Assembly: GCF_025642785.1 (NCBI RefSeq)
Contig: NZ_JANZKU010000016.1
Coordinates: 1 to 64,000 of the forward strand
Length of the DNA stretch: 64,000 nucleotides
DNA from: Pseudomonas sp. RIT-PI-AD
GTDB taxonomy: Bacteria > Pseudomonadota > Gammaproteobacteria > Pseudomonadales > Pseudomonadaceae
Reading direction: 5' to 3'
Position 1 is the first letter of the stretch. Every line of letters begins with the position of its first letter. Below the pieces are notes generated by a model, which was not told where the DNA came from, did not search any database, and worked only from the letters and a program-made list of their open reading frames with translations. Position numbers and translations under genes: made by a program. Shown piece by piece: positions 26,225 to 37,500 of this stretch.

Positions 26225-29162
26225 CCTCGGCCACCTGGTGCTGATCAGCACCGCCTACCTGCTGGTCCTGTTCGGCATCGCCTGGCTCAGCGAGCGGGGC
26301 GTGGTACCCAAGCGGATCATCCGCCACCCCCTGACCTACACCCTGTCCCTCGGCGTGTATGCCAGCGCCTGGGCGTTCTACGGCACCGTCGGCCTCGCCT
26401 ACCAGTACGGCTATGGCTTCCTCGCCAGCTACCTGGGCATTTCCGGCGCCTTCCTCCTGGCACCGGTGTTGCTCTACCCGATCCTGCGCATCACCCGCAC
26501 CTACCAGTTGTCGTCCCTCGCCGACCTCTTCGCCTTCCGCTTCCGCAGCACCTGGGCGGGCGCCCTGACCACGCTGTTCATGCTGATCGGCGTGCTGCCG
26601 TTGCTGGCCCTGCAGATCCAGGCGGTGGCCGATTCCATCGGCATTCTCACCCGCGAACCGGTGCAGCAACGGGTGGCCCTGGGTTTCTGCGGGCTGATCT
26701 CGCTGTTCACCATCCTGTTCGGCGCCCGCCAGATCGCCACCCGCGAGCGGCACGAGGGCCTGGTGGTGGCCATCGCTTTCGAGTCGCTGGTCAAGCTGGT
26801 GGCCCTGGGCGGCATCGGCCTGTACGCCCTCTACGGGGTGTTCGGCGGGCCCCATGAGTTGGAACTCTGGCTGTTGCAGAACCAGACCGCCCTCTCGACC
26901 CTGCACACCCCCTTGCAGGAAGGCCCGTGGCGCACCCTGCTGCTGGTGTTCTTCGCCTCGGCGATCGTCATGCCGCACATGTATCACATGACCTTCACCG
27001 AGAACCTCAACCCGCGGGCCATGGTCAGCGCCAGTTGGGGCCTGCCGCTGTTCCTGCTACTGATGAGCCTGGCGGTGCCGCTGATCCTCTGGGCCGCGCT
27101 GAAGGTCGGCGCCGCCACCGCGCCCGAATACTTCACCCTGGGGCTGGGCATCGCCCTGAACAGCAACGCCCTGGCGCTGCTTGCGTACATCGGCGGGCTG
27201 TCCGCCGCCAGCGGACTGATCATCGTGCTCACCCTGGCGCTCTCCGGCATGGCCCTCAACCACCTGGTGCTTCCGCTCTACCAGCCTCCCGCGGAAGGCA
27301 ACATCTACCGCTGGCTGCGCTGGACCCGGCGTGGCCTGATCATCGCCATCATCATGGCCGGCTATGGCTTCTACCTGCTGCTCGGCACCGAGCACGACCT
27401 GGCCAACCTGGGCATCGTCGCCTTCGTCGCCACCCTGCAATTCCTCCCCGGCGCCCTCTCGGTGCTGTACTGGCCGACCGCCAACCGGCGCGGTTTCATC
27501 ACCGGGCTGCTGGCCGGCATGGCGGTGTGGGCGCTGTCCCTGCTGCTGCCGCTGATCGGCGACCCGCAGGGGTTCTACCTGCCGCTGCTGGACATGATCT
27601 ACGTGCCGGACGACACCAGTTGGCACCTGGCGGCCATCGCCTCCCTCGCCGCCAACGTGCTGGTGTTCACCCTGGTGTCGCTGTTCAGCGAGGCCAGCCC
27701 GGAAGAGCGCAGCGCCGCCGAGGCCTGCATGGTGGACAACGTCCGCCGTCCGCAACGGCGCGAGCTCAGCGCCAACTCGCCCCAGGAATTCGCCGCGCAA
27801 CTGGCCAAGCCCCTCGGGGCGAAGACCGCGCAGAAGGAAATCGAACAGGCGCTGCGCGACCTGCACCTGCCGTTCGACGAGCGTCGGCCCTATGCCCTGC
27901 GACGGCTGCGCGACCGCATCGAGGCCAACCTGTCCGGGCTGATGGGCCCCAGCGTGGCCCAGGACCTGGTGGAAACCTTCCTGCCCTACAAGACCGGCAG
28001 CGAGAGCTATGTCACCGAGGACATCCACTTCATCGAGACCCGGCTGGAGGACTACCAGTCGCGCCTCACCGGGTTGGCCGCCGAGCTGGACGCGTTGCGC
28101 CGCTACCACCGGCAGACCTTGCAGGAACTGCCCATGGGAGTCTGTTCCCTGGCCAAGGACCAGGAGATCCTCATGTGGAACCGGGCCATGGAAGAGCTCA
28201 CCGAGATTCCCGCGCAGCGGGTGGTCGGCTCGCGCCTGTCGGCCCTCGACGAGCCCTGGCGCGGCTTGCTCGAAGGCTTCACCCGGCAGGCGGACGAGCA
28301 CCTGCACAAGCAGCGCCTGTCCCTCGACGGGCAGACGCGCTGGCTGAACCTGCACAAGGCGGCCATCGACGAACCGCTGGCTCCCGGTAACACCGGGCTG
28401 GTGCTGTTGATGGAGGACGTCACCGATACCGAGCTGCTGGAGGACAAGCTGGTCCATTCGGAGCGCCTGGCCTCCATCGGCCGCCTCGCCGCGGGCGTGG
28501 CCCACGAGATCGGCAACCCGATCACCGGTATCGCCTGCCTCGCCCAGAACCTGCGCGAAGAACACGAGGAGGACGGGGAGCTGGCGGAGATCAGCGGACA
28601 GATTCTCGAGCAGACCAAGCGCGTCTCGCGCATCGTCCAGTCGTTGATGAGCTTCGCCCATGCCGGCGGCCGCCAGGAAGCCCACGAACCGGTGTGCCTG
28701 GCCGACGTGGCGCAGGAAGCCATCGCTCTGCTGTCGCTGAACCGCCGCAGCGTGGAGGTGCAGTTCTTCAACCTCTGCGACCCGCACCACCTCGCCGAAG
28801 GCGACCCGCAACGCCTGGCCCAGGTATTGATCAACCTGCTCTCCAACGCCCGCGACGCCTCGCCCGCCGGCGGCGCCATCCGCGTGCGCAGCGAGCGGCA
28901 GGAGCACACCGTCGAACTGGTGGTGGAGGACGAGGGCAGCGGGATTCCCAAGGCGATCATGGATCGCCTGTTCGAACCGTTCTTCACCACCAAGGACCCC
29001 GGCAAGGGCACCGGCCTCGGTCTCGCACTGGTCTATTCGATCGTGGAAGAGCATTATGGACAAATCACCATCGACAGCCCGGCCGATCCCGAACGGCAAC
29101 GCGGCACCCGCATTCGGGTGAGCCTGCCCCGGTATGTCGAAGCGACGTCCGCAGTGAATTAG
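26208..29162 (+). CDS. cbrA: CbrA sensor kinase with fused SLC5-type transporter domain
   Basis: 984 residues. The first ~490 residues are a sodium/solute symporter-like domain with about 13 membrane helices (starting [17 protein letters not shown]). A linker/STAC region and a PAS domain (about 640-740, [20 protein letters not shown]) follow, then HisKA with His766 in [10 protein letters not shown], and HATPase with N ([12 protein letters not shown]), G1 (DEGSGIP) and G2 ([10 protein letters not shown]). It signals to CbrB to open use of amino acids such as histidine, and it can itself transport histidine in Pseudomonas. Confidence 0.96.
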   Translation: MLTSFSLGHLVLISTAYLLVLFGIAWLSERGVVPKRIIRHPLTYTLSLGVYASAWAFYGTVGLAYQYGYGFLASYLGISGAFLLAPVLLYPILRITRTYQLSSLADLFAFRFRSTWAGALTTLFMLIGVLPLLALQIQAVADSIGILTREPVQQRVALGFCGLISLFTILFGARQIATRERHEGLVVAIAFESLVKLVALGGIGLYALYGVFGGPHELELWLLQNQTALSTLHTPLQEGPWRTLLLVFFASAIVMPHMYHMTFTENLNPRAMVSASWGLPLFLLLMSLAVPLILWAALKVGAATAPEYFTLGLGIALNSNALALLAYIGGLSAASGLIIVLTLALSGMALNHLVLPLYQPPAEGNIYRWLRWTRRGLIIAIIMAGYGFYLLLGTEHDLANLGIVAFVATLQFLPGALSVLYWPTANRRGFITGLLAGMAVWALSLLLPLIGDPQGFYLPLLDMIYVPDDTSWHLAAIASLAANVLVFTLVSLFSEASPEERSAAEACMVDNVRRPQRRELSANSPQEFAAQLAKPLGAKTAQKEIEQALRDLHLPFDERRPYALRRLRDRIEANLSGLMGPSVAQDLVETFLPYKTGSESYVTEDIHFIETRLEDYQSRLTGLAAELDALRRYHRQTLQELPMGVCSLAKDQEILMWNRAMEELTEIPAQRVVGSRLSALDEPWRGLLEGFTRQADEHLHKQRLSLDGQTRWLNLHKAAIDEPLAPGNTGLVLLMEDVTDTELLEDKLVHSERLASIGRLAAGVAHEIGNPITGIACLAQNLREEHEEDGELAEISGQILEQTKRVSRIVQSLMSFAHAGGRQEAHEPVCLADVAQEAIALLSLNRRSVEVQFFNLCDPHHLAEGDPQRLAQVLINLLSNARDASPAGGAIRVRSERQEHTVELVVEDEGSGIPKAIMDRLFEPFFTTKDPGKGTGLGLALVYSIVEEHYGQITIDSPADPERQRGTRIRVSLPRYVEATSAVN

Positions 29163-29306
29163 CGAGTGCAGGGAAGAGAAGACGCGCGCAGCGAGGAATT
29201 CGGCGACGACGCGATCCAGCCACTGGATACGCCAGCGCACCGCCCTCCCGAAGTGCCCCGCGCGATGCCTCGAACCGCCTCCGAGACCGTCGAGAGAGCC
29301 TGATTA

Positions 29307-30737
<1,431 letters not shown>

Positions 30738-30750
30738 TCGCACTTCCCCC

Positions 30751-30772
30751 CAGCCAGGCCCACCCCTGGCTG
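30751..30772 (+). terminator. Hairpin after cbrB
   Basis: Eight-pair stem CAGCCAGG/CCTGGCTG with a six-base loop, 13 bases past the cbrB stop. There is no T-run, so termination may be inefficient or Rho-dependent. Confidence 0.45.
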
Positions 30773-30859
30773 CGTACCCTGCCCTTCCCTAGCCTCCCTG
30801 ATGGGTCCCGCGGCGCCGCCTTTTCAATCTCGCAAGGTGTCTAGCTCGCCCTTCGGAGC

Positions 30860-30907
30860 TGTTACCACCCCCACAAGACCCGTAACAAAACGGGGCTATC
30901 GGTAACG
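30860..30907 (+). promoter_or_regulatory. Candidate CbrB upstream activating sites for crcZ
   Basis: Inverted repeat TGTTAC (30860-30865), 16 bases, GTAACA (30882-30887), then a further half-site GGTAAC at 30901-30906. This sits 78-125 bases before the sigma-54 promoter, the usual enhancer distance. The TGTTAC/GTAACA motif agrees with the CbrB recognition sequence as I recall it. Confidence 0.75.
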
Positions 30908-30982
30908 GAACTCCACCGGAAAATGCTGTCGCGCACGCCACCTAAAATCGCAAACTATTGTTTTTAAAGAGAATTAAAAACC

Positions 30983-30999
30983 TGGCACGGCATCTGCTT
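30983..30999 (+). promoter_or_regulatory. Sigma-54 promoter of crcZ
   Basis: TGGCAC-N6-TGC with GG (30984-30985) and GC (30996-30997) separated by exactly 10 bases. The predicted start is at about 31008. Confidence 0.92.
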
Positions 31000-31007
31000 T
31001 ATCTCAG

Positions 31008-31414
31008 GCACAACAACAATAACAAACGCTGAAACCCACAATAAAAATAAGACGTACCGGCTCTAGCACAATAAAAACAACAACGCGGAGGCGCAGCTAA
31101 CTGATTCTTTTGGAAACTAACTGGCTCCTCATGGAGGAGAAGTTGCTCGAGGGGCCTAGCCCCGGGACCAGACCGAGAACAATAAAACTGCCACGAGGCA
31201 GCACCCGAACTGGTTGGATCTTCATGATCGAGGCAACGTCAGCGACCAAAGCAATCCGTTTGCTATTGACCCTCGAGTCGAGGGTTTTTCCGGAAACCAT
31301 GGGTTATCCGGAACGGGTCCAACAACAAGAACAACAAGCCCGAAATAACAATAAAAACAAAGCACGCACCAATTTGGGGGGGAGCTTCGGCTCCCCCAGT
31401 AGCTTTGACACCCG
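31008..31414 (+). ncRNA. crcZ: CrcZ small RNA, Hfq/Crc sponge
   Basis: About 400 nucleotides in the canonical place between cbrB and pcnB. The role is to titrate Hfq (with Crc) away from catabolic mRNAs and so relieve carbon catabolite repression. Six A-rich Hfq tracts are visible: 31010-31026, 31038-31051, 31067-31084, 31177-31188, 31319-31339 and 31344-31362, mostly of ACAAYAA type. GC hairpins lie between them (for example GGGGC-CTA-GCCCC at 31151-31163). The 3' end is set from the terminal GGGGGAGC/GCTCCCCC stem and the P. aeruginosa length of about 407. A small open frame across it is not a gene. Confidence 0.92.
31378..31397 (+). terminator. CrcZ terminal hairpin
   Basis: Eight-pair stem GGGGGAGC/GCTCCCCC with a TTCG tetraloop. 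The sequence after it is not T-rich, so the exact 3' end is uncertain. Confidence 0.7.
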
Positions 31415-31516
31415 CCCCCTGCGTCATTCAACATCCCCCCAGCCAATGCTAGAATCCGCGCCACCTATGCGGTCATTCATCATTCCGGCCGCCCATTCCG
31501 CAAAACAGTGCACCCC

Positions 31517-32935
31517 ATGCTGAAGAAGCTGTTCCAGTCTTTACGTTCTCCTTTGCGCCGCCAGCATCCGCGTAGCACTCCCGCCGTGCTGGGCAACAAT
31601 CAACACGCGCTCAAACGCGAGCGCATCAGCCGGCATGCGGTGAGCGTGGTCGAGCGCCTGCAGAAATCCGGCTACCAGGCCTATCTGGTGGGCGGTTGCG
31701 TACGCGACCTGCTGCTGGACATGGAGCCCAAGGATTTCGACGTCGCCACCAGCGCCACCCCCGAGCAGGTCCGCGCGGAATTCCGCAATGCCCGGGTGAT
31801 CGGCCGCCGCTTCAAGCTGGCCCACGTCCAGTTCGGTCGCGAGATCATCGAGGTCGCCACTTTCCGCGCCAACCATCCGGTGGGCGACGAGGAAGAGAAC
31901 ACCTCGCAGTCGTCGCGCCACGAGAGCGGACGCATCCTCCGCGACAACGTATACGGCAGCCTGGAGGACGACGCCCAGCGTCGCGACTTCACCATCAACG
32001 CGCTGTACTACGACCCGGCGAGCGAACGCATTCTCGACTACGCCAACGGCGTACACGACATCCGCAACCGCCTGATCCGGCTGATCGGCGATCCCGAACA
32101 GCGCTACCTGGAAGATCCGGTGCGGATGCTGCGGGCCATCCGCTTCGCCGCCAAGCTCGACTTCGAAATCGAAAAACACAGTGCCGCCCCGATCCACAAA
32201 CTCGCGCCGATGCTGCGGGACATTCCCTCGGCCCGGCTGTTCGACGAAGTGCTCAAGCTGATGCTCGGCGGCAAGGCCGAACGGACGTTCGACCTGCTCT
32301 GCGAGTTCGGTCTGTTCACCCCCCTGTTCCCGGCCAGCGGCGCCGCCCTGGCGCGCGACCCGGAATACGCCGGCAAGCTGATCCGCCAAGCGCTGGCCAA
32401 CACCGATGCGCGCATCCACCAGGGCAAACCGGTCACGCCGGCGTTCCTCTTCGCCGCCCTGCTCTGGCCGGCCCTGCCCGCCCGCGTGGTGCTCCTGCAG
32501 GACCGCGGCATGCCGCCGATTCCGGCGATGCAGGAAGCGGCCCACGAACTCATCAGCGAACAATGCCAGCGCACCGCCATCCCCAAACGCTTCACCATCC
32601 CGATCCGGGAAATCTGGGACATGCAGGAGCGCCTGCCGCGGCGTAGCGGCAAACGCGCCGACCTGCTACTGGAGAACCCGCGCTTCCGTGCCGGCTACGA
32701 TTTCCTCCTGCTCCGCGAAGGCGCCGGCGAACGCACCGATGGCCTCGGCGATTGGTGGACGGATTACCAGGACGCCAGCGACAGCGAGCGCCGCACCATG
32801 ATCCGCGAGCTCGGCAGCAAGGACAAAGACAGGGAAGACGGCCCCAGCGGCGCTCCACGCAAACGCCGCCGCAGCGGCGGACGGCGGCGGCGCAGCGGGC
32901 GCGGCGAAGGCGACGCGGCGCCCAGCGGCGAGTGA
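31517..32935 (+). CDS. pcnB: Poly(A) polymerase I
   Basis: 472 residues from ATG 31517 (an in-frame GTG at 31508 is possible). Adds 3' poly(A) tails that promote RNA decay. The class II nucleotidyltransferase core is VGGCVRDLLLDMEPKDFDVA with the catalytic DFD, followed by RRDFTINALYYD and the RNA-binding LEDPVRMLRAIRFAAKL. The C-terminus is a very basic tail (RKRRRSGGRRRRSGRG), as in the family. It starts about 100 bases after CrcZ. Confidence 0.95.
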   Translation: MLKKLFQSLRSPLRRQHPRSTPAVLGNNQHALKRERISRHAVSVVERLQKSGYQAYLVGGCVRDLLLDMEPKDFDVATSATPEQVRAEFRNARVIGRRFKLAHVQFGREIIEVATFRANHPVGDEEENTSQSSRHESGRILRDNVYGSLEDDAQRRDFTINALYYDPASERILDYANGVHDIRNRLIRLIGDPEQRYLEDPVRMLRAIRFAAKLDFEIEKHSAAPIHKLAPMLRDIPSARLFDEVLKLMLGGKAERTFDLLCEFGLFTPLFPASGAALARDPEYAGKLIRQALANTDARIHQGKPVTPAFLFAALLWPALPARVVLLQDRGMPPIPAMQEAAHELISEQCQRTAIPKRFTIPIREIWDMQERLPRRSGKRADLLLENPRFRAGYDFLLLREGAGERTDGLGDWWTDYQDASDSERRTMIRELGSKDKDREDGPSGAPRKRRRSGGRRRRSGRGEGDAAPSGE

Positions 32936-32937
32936 CG

Positions 32938-33447
32938 ATGGAACGGGCCTACATCGGCCTGGGCAGCAACCTGGCGAAGCCCCGGGCGCAACTGGAAGCG
33001 GCGCTCGCCGCCCTGGCCCGGCTGCCGGACTCGCGTCTGGCCGCGGTCTCCTCCCTGTACGCCAGCGACCCCCTCGGCCCCGCCGATCAGCCCCGCTACG
33101 TCAATGCGGTGGCGGCCCTGGACACCCGGCTCGATCCCCTCCTTCTGCTCGACGCCCTGCAAGCCATCGAACGGGAGCAGGGTCGAGTACGCAAGGCCGA
33201 GCGCTGGGGGCCGCGGACCCTCGACCTGGACATCCTGCTCTACGGCGAACGGACGCTCGACTCGCCGCGCCTGACCCTGCCCCACTACCACATGCACGCG
33301 CGCGCCTTCGTGCTCTATCCCCTCGCCGAGATCGCCGGCGACCTGCGCCTGCCCGACGGCCGTCCCTTGCGGGCCCTGCTCGACGCCTGCCCCTTCACCG
33401 GGCTGGAACGGCTGGGCGCCGCATCCGACATTTCGGTAACGCCGTAA
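32938..33447 (+). CDS. folK: 6-hydroxymethyl-dihydropterin pyrophosphokinase
   Basis: 169 residues. Transfers pyrophosphate from ATP to the pterin before FolP acts. Signature RWGPRTLDLDILLYG (with the Mg-binding Asp pair) and the N-terminal AYIGLGSNL are present. ATG lies 2 bases after the pcnB stop. The gene order pcnB-folK-panB-panC is typical of gammaproteobacteria. Confidence 0.95.
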   Translation: MERAYIGLGSNLAKPRAQLEAALAALARLPDSRLAAVSSLYASDPLGPADQPRYVNAVAALDTRLDPLLLLDALQAIEREQGRVRKAERWGPRTLDLDILLYGERTLDSPRLTLPHYHMHARAFVLYPLAEIAGDLRLPDGRPLRALLDACPFTGLERLGAASDISVTP

Positions 33448-33672
33448 CACGCCGGTAACAGGCCCGATTGACTTCGCGCAGCCCCATCGGGACTATAGGC
33501 GTCCCGTCGCCCGGCCCGACGCCGATCGTGGCGGCCGGATGCGATGCGGATCGCCCGCGAACAACAAGACAGGGCGCGCTCCAGGCGGCGACATCACCCA
33601 ATTCGCTCGTTCGGCACGCGACCCGTCCCTCGGCGCCATCGTTCCAGCACGCCCCGGAAGAGGACGTATTCC

Positions 33673-34473
33673 ATGCCTGATGTCACCCTGCTCACCCTGC
33701 AAGCGATGAAGCAGAAAGGCGAGAAGATCGCCATGCTCACCGCCTACGACGCCACCTTCGCCCGCGCCGCCAATCAGGCGGGGGCCGACGTACTCCTGGT
33801 GGGGGACTCCTTGGGCATGGTCCTCCAGGGCCACGACAGTACGCTGCCGGTAAGCACCGCCGACATGGTCTACCACACCGCGGCGGTCAAGCGCGGCAAC
33901 CTCGGCGCCCTGATCATCAGCGACCTGTCGTTCATGTCCTACGCCACCCTCGAACAGACCTTCGCCAGCAGCGCCGCGCTGATGCAGGCCGGTGCGCACA
34001 TGGTGAAGCTCGAAGGCGCGGCCTGGCTGGCCGAGCCGATCCGCCTGCTCGCCGAACGCGGCATCCCGGTCTGCGCGCACCTCGGCCTGACCCCGCAGGC
34101 GGTCAACGTGCTCGGCGGTTTCCGGGTCCAGGGTCGCGGCGAAGCCCAGGCCCGCCAGTTGCGAGCCGATGCCATGGCCCTGGAACAGGCCGGCGCGGCG
34201 CTTCTCCTGCTGGAGTGCGTGCCCAGCGAACTCGCCGCGGAGATCACCCAGTCGGTGAAGATCCCGGTGATCGGCATCGGTGCCGGCCCGGCCACCGACG
34301 GCCAGGTCCTGGTGCTGCACGACATGCTCGGCCTGTCGCTGAGCGGCCGCGTACCCAAATTCGTCAAGAACTTCATGGAGGGCCAGGGCAGTATCCAGGG
34401 CGCCATGAGCGCATACGTCACCGCGGTGAAAGAGGGAAGCTTCCCCGCCGCCGAACATGGGTTTTCCGCATGA
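33673..34473 (+). CDS. panB: 3-methyl-2-oxobutanoate hydroxymethyltransferase
   Basis: 266 residues. First pantothenate step: ketoisovalerate plus methylene-THF gives ketopantoate. Typical TIM-barrel motifs: [39 protein letters not shown] and KLEGA. The 225-base gap after folK may hold its promoter (TTGACT at 33468). The stop overlaps the panC start in ATGA. Confidence 0.96.
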   Translation: MPDVTLLTLQAMKQKGEKIAMLTAYDATFARAANQAGADVLLVGDSLGMVLQGHDSTLPVSTADMVYHTAAVKRGNLGALIISDLSFMSYATLEQTFASSAALMQAGAHMVKLEGAAWLAEPIRLLAERGIPVCAHLGLTPQAVNVLGGFRVQGRGEAQARQLRADAMALEQAGAALLLLECVPSELAAEITQSVKIPVIGIGAGPATDGQVLVLHDMLGLSLSGRVPKFVKNFMEGQGSIQGAMSAYVTAVKEGSFPAAEHGFSA

Positions 34474-35330
34474 TCACTCTGACCACCGTCCGTGAACTGC
34501 GCGCCGCCGTGTCACAGGCGCGCCGCGAAGGCAAGCGCATCGGCCTGGTGCCGACCATGGGCAACCTGCACGCCGGCCATGCGGCCCTGGTGGAGCGCGC
34601 CGCGCGCCACGCCGACTTCGTGGTCGCCAGCGTGTTCGTCAATCCGCTGCAATTCGGCCCCCACGAAGACCTGGACAAATACCCGCGCAGCCTGGCCGCC
34701 GATCAGCAGCGACTGACCGAGGCCGGCTGCCACCTGCTGTTCCATCCGGGGGTCGAGGACATGTACCCGGACGGCATGGACGGACAGACCCGGGTCAGCG
34801 TCCCGCTGGTATCCGAAGGCCTGTGCGGCGGCAGCCGCCCCGGGCATTTCGAAGGCGTGGCCACCGTGGTGAGCAAACTGTTCAACATGGTCCAGCCGGA
34901 CCTGGCGGTCTTCGGCGAGAAGGACTTCCAGCAACTGGCGGTGATCCGCAAGCTGGTGCGCGACCTGAACATGCCCATCGAGATCATCGGCGGGCCGACG
35001 GTGCGCGCCGAGGACGGGCTGGCCCTGTCGTCCCGCAATGGCTATCTCGACCAGGCCCAGCGCTCCGCCGCGCCGGCGTTGTACCGGGTCCTGCAAGGCC
35101 TGGCGGCGGACCTGCGCGGAGGCCGGCGGGACTACCCCGGGCTGATCGCCGAAGGGCTGCTGCACCTGAGCCAGGCCGGTTTCCGCACCGATTACCTGGA
35201 AATCCGCGAGGCGACCAGCCTGCGCCCGGCCGCTGTCGACGATCGCGATCTGGTGATTCTCGCGGCCGCCTACATGGGACCGACCCGGCTGATCGACAAC
35301 CTGGCCCTGAGCCTTCCCCAAAGCCTTTGA
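34470..35330 (+). CDS. panC: Pantothenate synthetase
   Basis: 286 residues. Joins pantoate and beta-alanine with ATP. Motifs: [14 protein letters not shown] (HIGH-like), [32 protein letters not shown] and the KMSKS-like LSSRNGYL. The partner gene for beta-alanine supply, panD, usually follows here in Pseudomonas but is absent. Confidence 0.96.
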   Translation: MITLTTVRELRAAVSQARREGKRIGLVPTMGNLHAGHAALVERAARHADFVVASVFVNPLQFGPHEDLDKYPRSLAADQQRLTEAGCHLLFHPGVEDMYPDGMDGQTRVSVPLVSEGLCGGSRPGHFEGVATVVSKLFNMVQPDLAVFGEKDFQQLAVIRKLVRDLNMPIEIIGGPTVRAEDGLALSSRNGYLDQAQRSAAPALYRVLQGLAADLRGGRRDYPGLIAEGLLHLSQAGFRTDYLEIREATSLRPAAVDDRDLVILAAAYMGPTRLIDNLALSLPQSL

Positions 35331-35729
35331 GCCGACGCGCCGTGGCCGCTGGCCCCCGGCCGGCGGCGCGGCCCGTCACGCCGCCTCCCCGCCTGGCTCC
35401 TGCCCCGTCGAAGACGACCGGGCCGATCCGCCCGGCTCACCACCAGGCTTTCCGGCCCGGCCTGGCGAGGCGAGGCGTCGGTCCGGCCTGTTCCAGGCCA
35501 GACGCGAACCCCACTCCTCCGGCTCTCCTCGCTGGCCTTGCGATGAGTCCGCGCAGACACCGGATCGCCTGCCGGCGCGCGCGGAACGCTGCGCGGTGCC
35601 AGGGCGGTCGCCGCGAGCCGCGCCCTACAGGGCCCCGCGGCTGGCGCGATCCGCTAGACTGAAACCCGGAACGCACCGGGCTTTTCCAGGCTCCAAAAAG
35701 ACAGCAGCCCGTTCACTCTAAGGGACACC
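35331..35729. other. 399-base gap between panC and pgi, no gene seen
   Basis: Very GC-rich DNA open in several frames but without any protein pattern. None of the three plus frames shows PanD features (the GS cleavage site or its flanks). Near the end, TAGACT (35655-35660) is a plausible -10 for pgi, followed by a weak hairpin CCCGG/CCGGG with T4 (35665-35685). Confidence 0.6.
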
Positions 35730-37394
35730 ATGGACCACCACCTGACCCCGATCGATGTCACCCAATTGCCCAGCTGGCACACCTTGCAGGCCCACCGCCA
35801 GGAACTGAGCGATTTCAGCATGCGCCAGGCCTTCGCCGACGACCCCGAGCGCTTCAAGCGTTTCAGCCTCAGCGCCTGCGGCCTGTTCCTCGATTATTCG
35901 AAAAACCTGATCCGCGAAGACAGCCTGGCGCTGTTGGTCAAACTCGCCGAGGAGGCGCATCTGGCCGACGCGATCAAGGCGATGTTCCGCGGCGACGTGA
36001 TCAACAACACCGAGGGCCGCCCGGTCCTGCACACCGCGCTCCGCCGCCCGATGGGCGACAAGGTCAAGGTCGACGGCGTCGACGTCATGCCCGAAGTGCA
36101 GCGGGTGCTGCACCAGATGACCGAACTGGTCGGCTACGTGCACAACGGCCTGTGGCGCGGCTACACCGAGAAGCCGATCACCGACGTGGTGAACATCGGC
36201 ATCGGCGGTTCCTTCCTCGGTCCGCAACTGGTCTCCGAGGCGCTGCTGCCCTTTGCCCAGAAAGGCGTGCGTTGCCACTACCTGGCGAACATCGACGGCA
36301 GCGAGTTCCGCGAGCTGGCCAGCAAGCTGAATGCCGAAACCACCCTGTTCATCGTTTCCAGCAAGTCCTTCAACACCCTGGAAACCCTGAAGAACGCCCA
36401 GGCGGCGCGTGGCTGGTACCTGGCCCAGGGCGGCAGCGAGGAAGAGCTGTACCGTCACTTCATCGCGGTCTCCAGCAACCGCGAGGCGGCCATCGCCTTC
36501 GGTATCCGCGAGGAGAACATCTTCCCCATGTGGGATTGGGTCGGCGGCCGCTATTCGTTGTGGTCGGCCATCGGCCTGCCGATCGCCATGTCGATCGGCA
36601 TTTCCAACTTCAAGGAGCTGCTGTCCGGCGCCTACAGCATGGACCAGCATTTCCAGACCGCGCCCTTCGAGCGCAACATCCCGGTCCTGCTCGGTTTGCT
36701 CGGCGTCTGGTACGGCGACTTCTGGGGCGCGCGCAGCCACGCCATCCTGCCCTACGACTATTACCTGCGGAACATCACCGACCACCTGCAGCAACTGGAC
36801 ATGGAGTCCAACGGCAAGAGCGTGCGGGTGGACGGCACCCCGGTCACCAGCGGCACCGGCCCGGTGATCTGGGGCGGCGTCGGTTGCAACGGCCAGCACG
36901 CCTACCATCAATTGCTGCACCAGGGCACCCACCTGATCCCCGCCGACTTCATCGTGCCGGTGAGCAGCTACAACCCGGTGGCCGATCACCATCAATGGCT
37001 GTATGCCAACTGCCTGTCCCAGAGCCAGGCGCTGATGCTCGGCAAGAGCCGCGCCGAAGCGGAAGCCGAACTGCGCGGCAAGGGCCTGCCGGAAGCCGAG
37101 GTGCAGCGCTTGGCGCCGCACAAGGTGGTGCCCGGCAACCGGCCGAGCAACACCCTGGTGGTCGAGCGCATCAGCGCACGGCGCCTTGGCGCGCTGATCG
37201 CCATGTACGAGCACAAGGTCTACGTGCAAAGCGTGCTCTGGGGCATCAACGCCTTCGACCAGTGGGGCGTGGAACTGGGCAAGGAACTGGGCAAGGGCGT
37301 CTATTCTCGGCTGGTAGGCAGCGAGGAAAGCCCGGCTGAGGACGCCTCGACGCAAGGCCTGATCGACTTCTTCCGCGGCCGCCATCGCGGTTGA
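35730..37394 (+). CDS. pgi: Glucose-6-phosphate isomerase
   Basis: 554 residues. Interconverts glucose-6-P and fructose-6-P. Family signatures are present: [34 protein letters not shown], and the C-terminal catalytic-lysine motif [18 protein letters not shown]. Full length for the bacterial enzyme. In Pseudomonas it serves mostly gluconeogenesis and alginate/LPS precursor supply. Confidence 0.97.
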   Translation: MDHHLTPIDVTQLPSWHTLQAHRQELSDFSMRQAFADDPERFKRFSLSACGLFLDYSKNLIREDSLALLVKLAEEAHLADAIKAMFRGDVINNTEGRPVLHTALRRPMGDKVKVDGVDVMPEVQRVLHQMTELVGYVHNGLWRGYTEKPITDVVNIGIGGSFLGPQLVSEALLPFAQKGVRCHYLANIDGSEFRELASKLNAETTLFIVSSKSFNTLETLKNAQAARGWYLAQGGSEEELYRHFIAVSSNREAAIAFGIREENIFPMWDWVGGRYSLWSAIGLPIAMSIGISNFKELLSGAYSMDQHFQTAPFERNIPVLLGLLGVWYGDFWGARSHAILPYDYYLRNITDHLQQLDMESNGKSVRVDGTPVTSGTGPVIWGGVGCNGQHAYHQLLHQGTHLIPADFIVPVSSYNPVADHHQWLYANCLSQSQALMLGKSRAEAEAELRGKGLPEAEVQRLAPHKVVPGNRPSNTLVVERISARRLGALIAMYEHKVYVQSVLWGINAFDQWGVELGKELGKGVYSRLVGSEESPAEDASTQGLIDFFRGRHRG

Positions 37395-37436
37395 TGCCGC
37401 GGGGCCGGCGACGGTCCCGCACGCATCAAGGCTCGA

Positions 37437-37454
37437 ACCGGGCGCGCGCCCGGT
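37437..37454. repeat. Perfect 18-base palindrome between pgi and acs
   Basis: ACCGGGCGC/GCGCCCGGT with no loop. It could form a hairpin after pgi or a protein-binding site before acs, and has no T-run. Confidence 0.4.
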
Positions 37455-37500
37455 CCAGGCCGGGGCATCGCGGGCACAACGACAAAAAGGAACCGCCGCC

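Noticed and set aside
27057-29240. 727-codon minus-strand frame opposite cbrA
   Set aside because: Mirror of the cbrA coding frame, with no recognisable domain or ribosome site. The sense strand carries the full sensor kinase.
31110-31523. 137-codon open frame across crcZ
   Set aside because: It overlaps the A-rich Hfq tracts and hairpins of CrcZ, has no ribosome site and a low-complexity tail.
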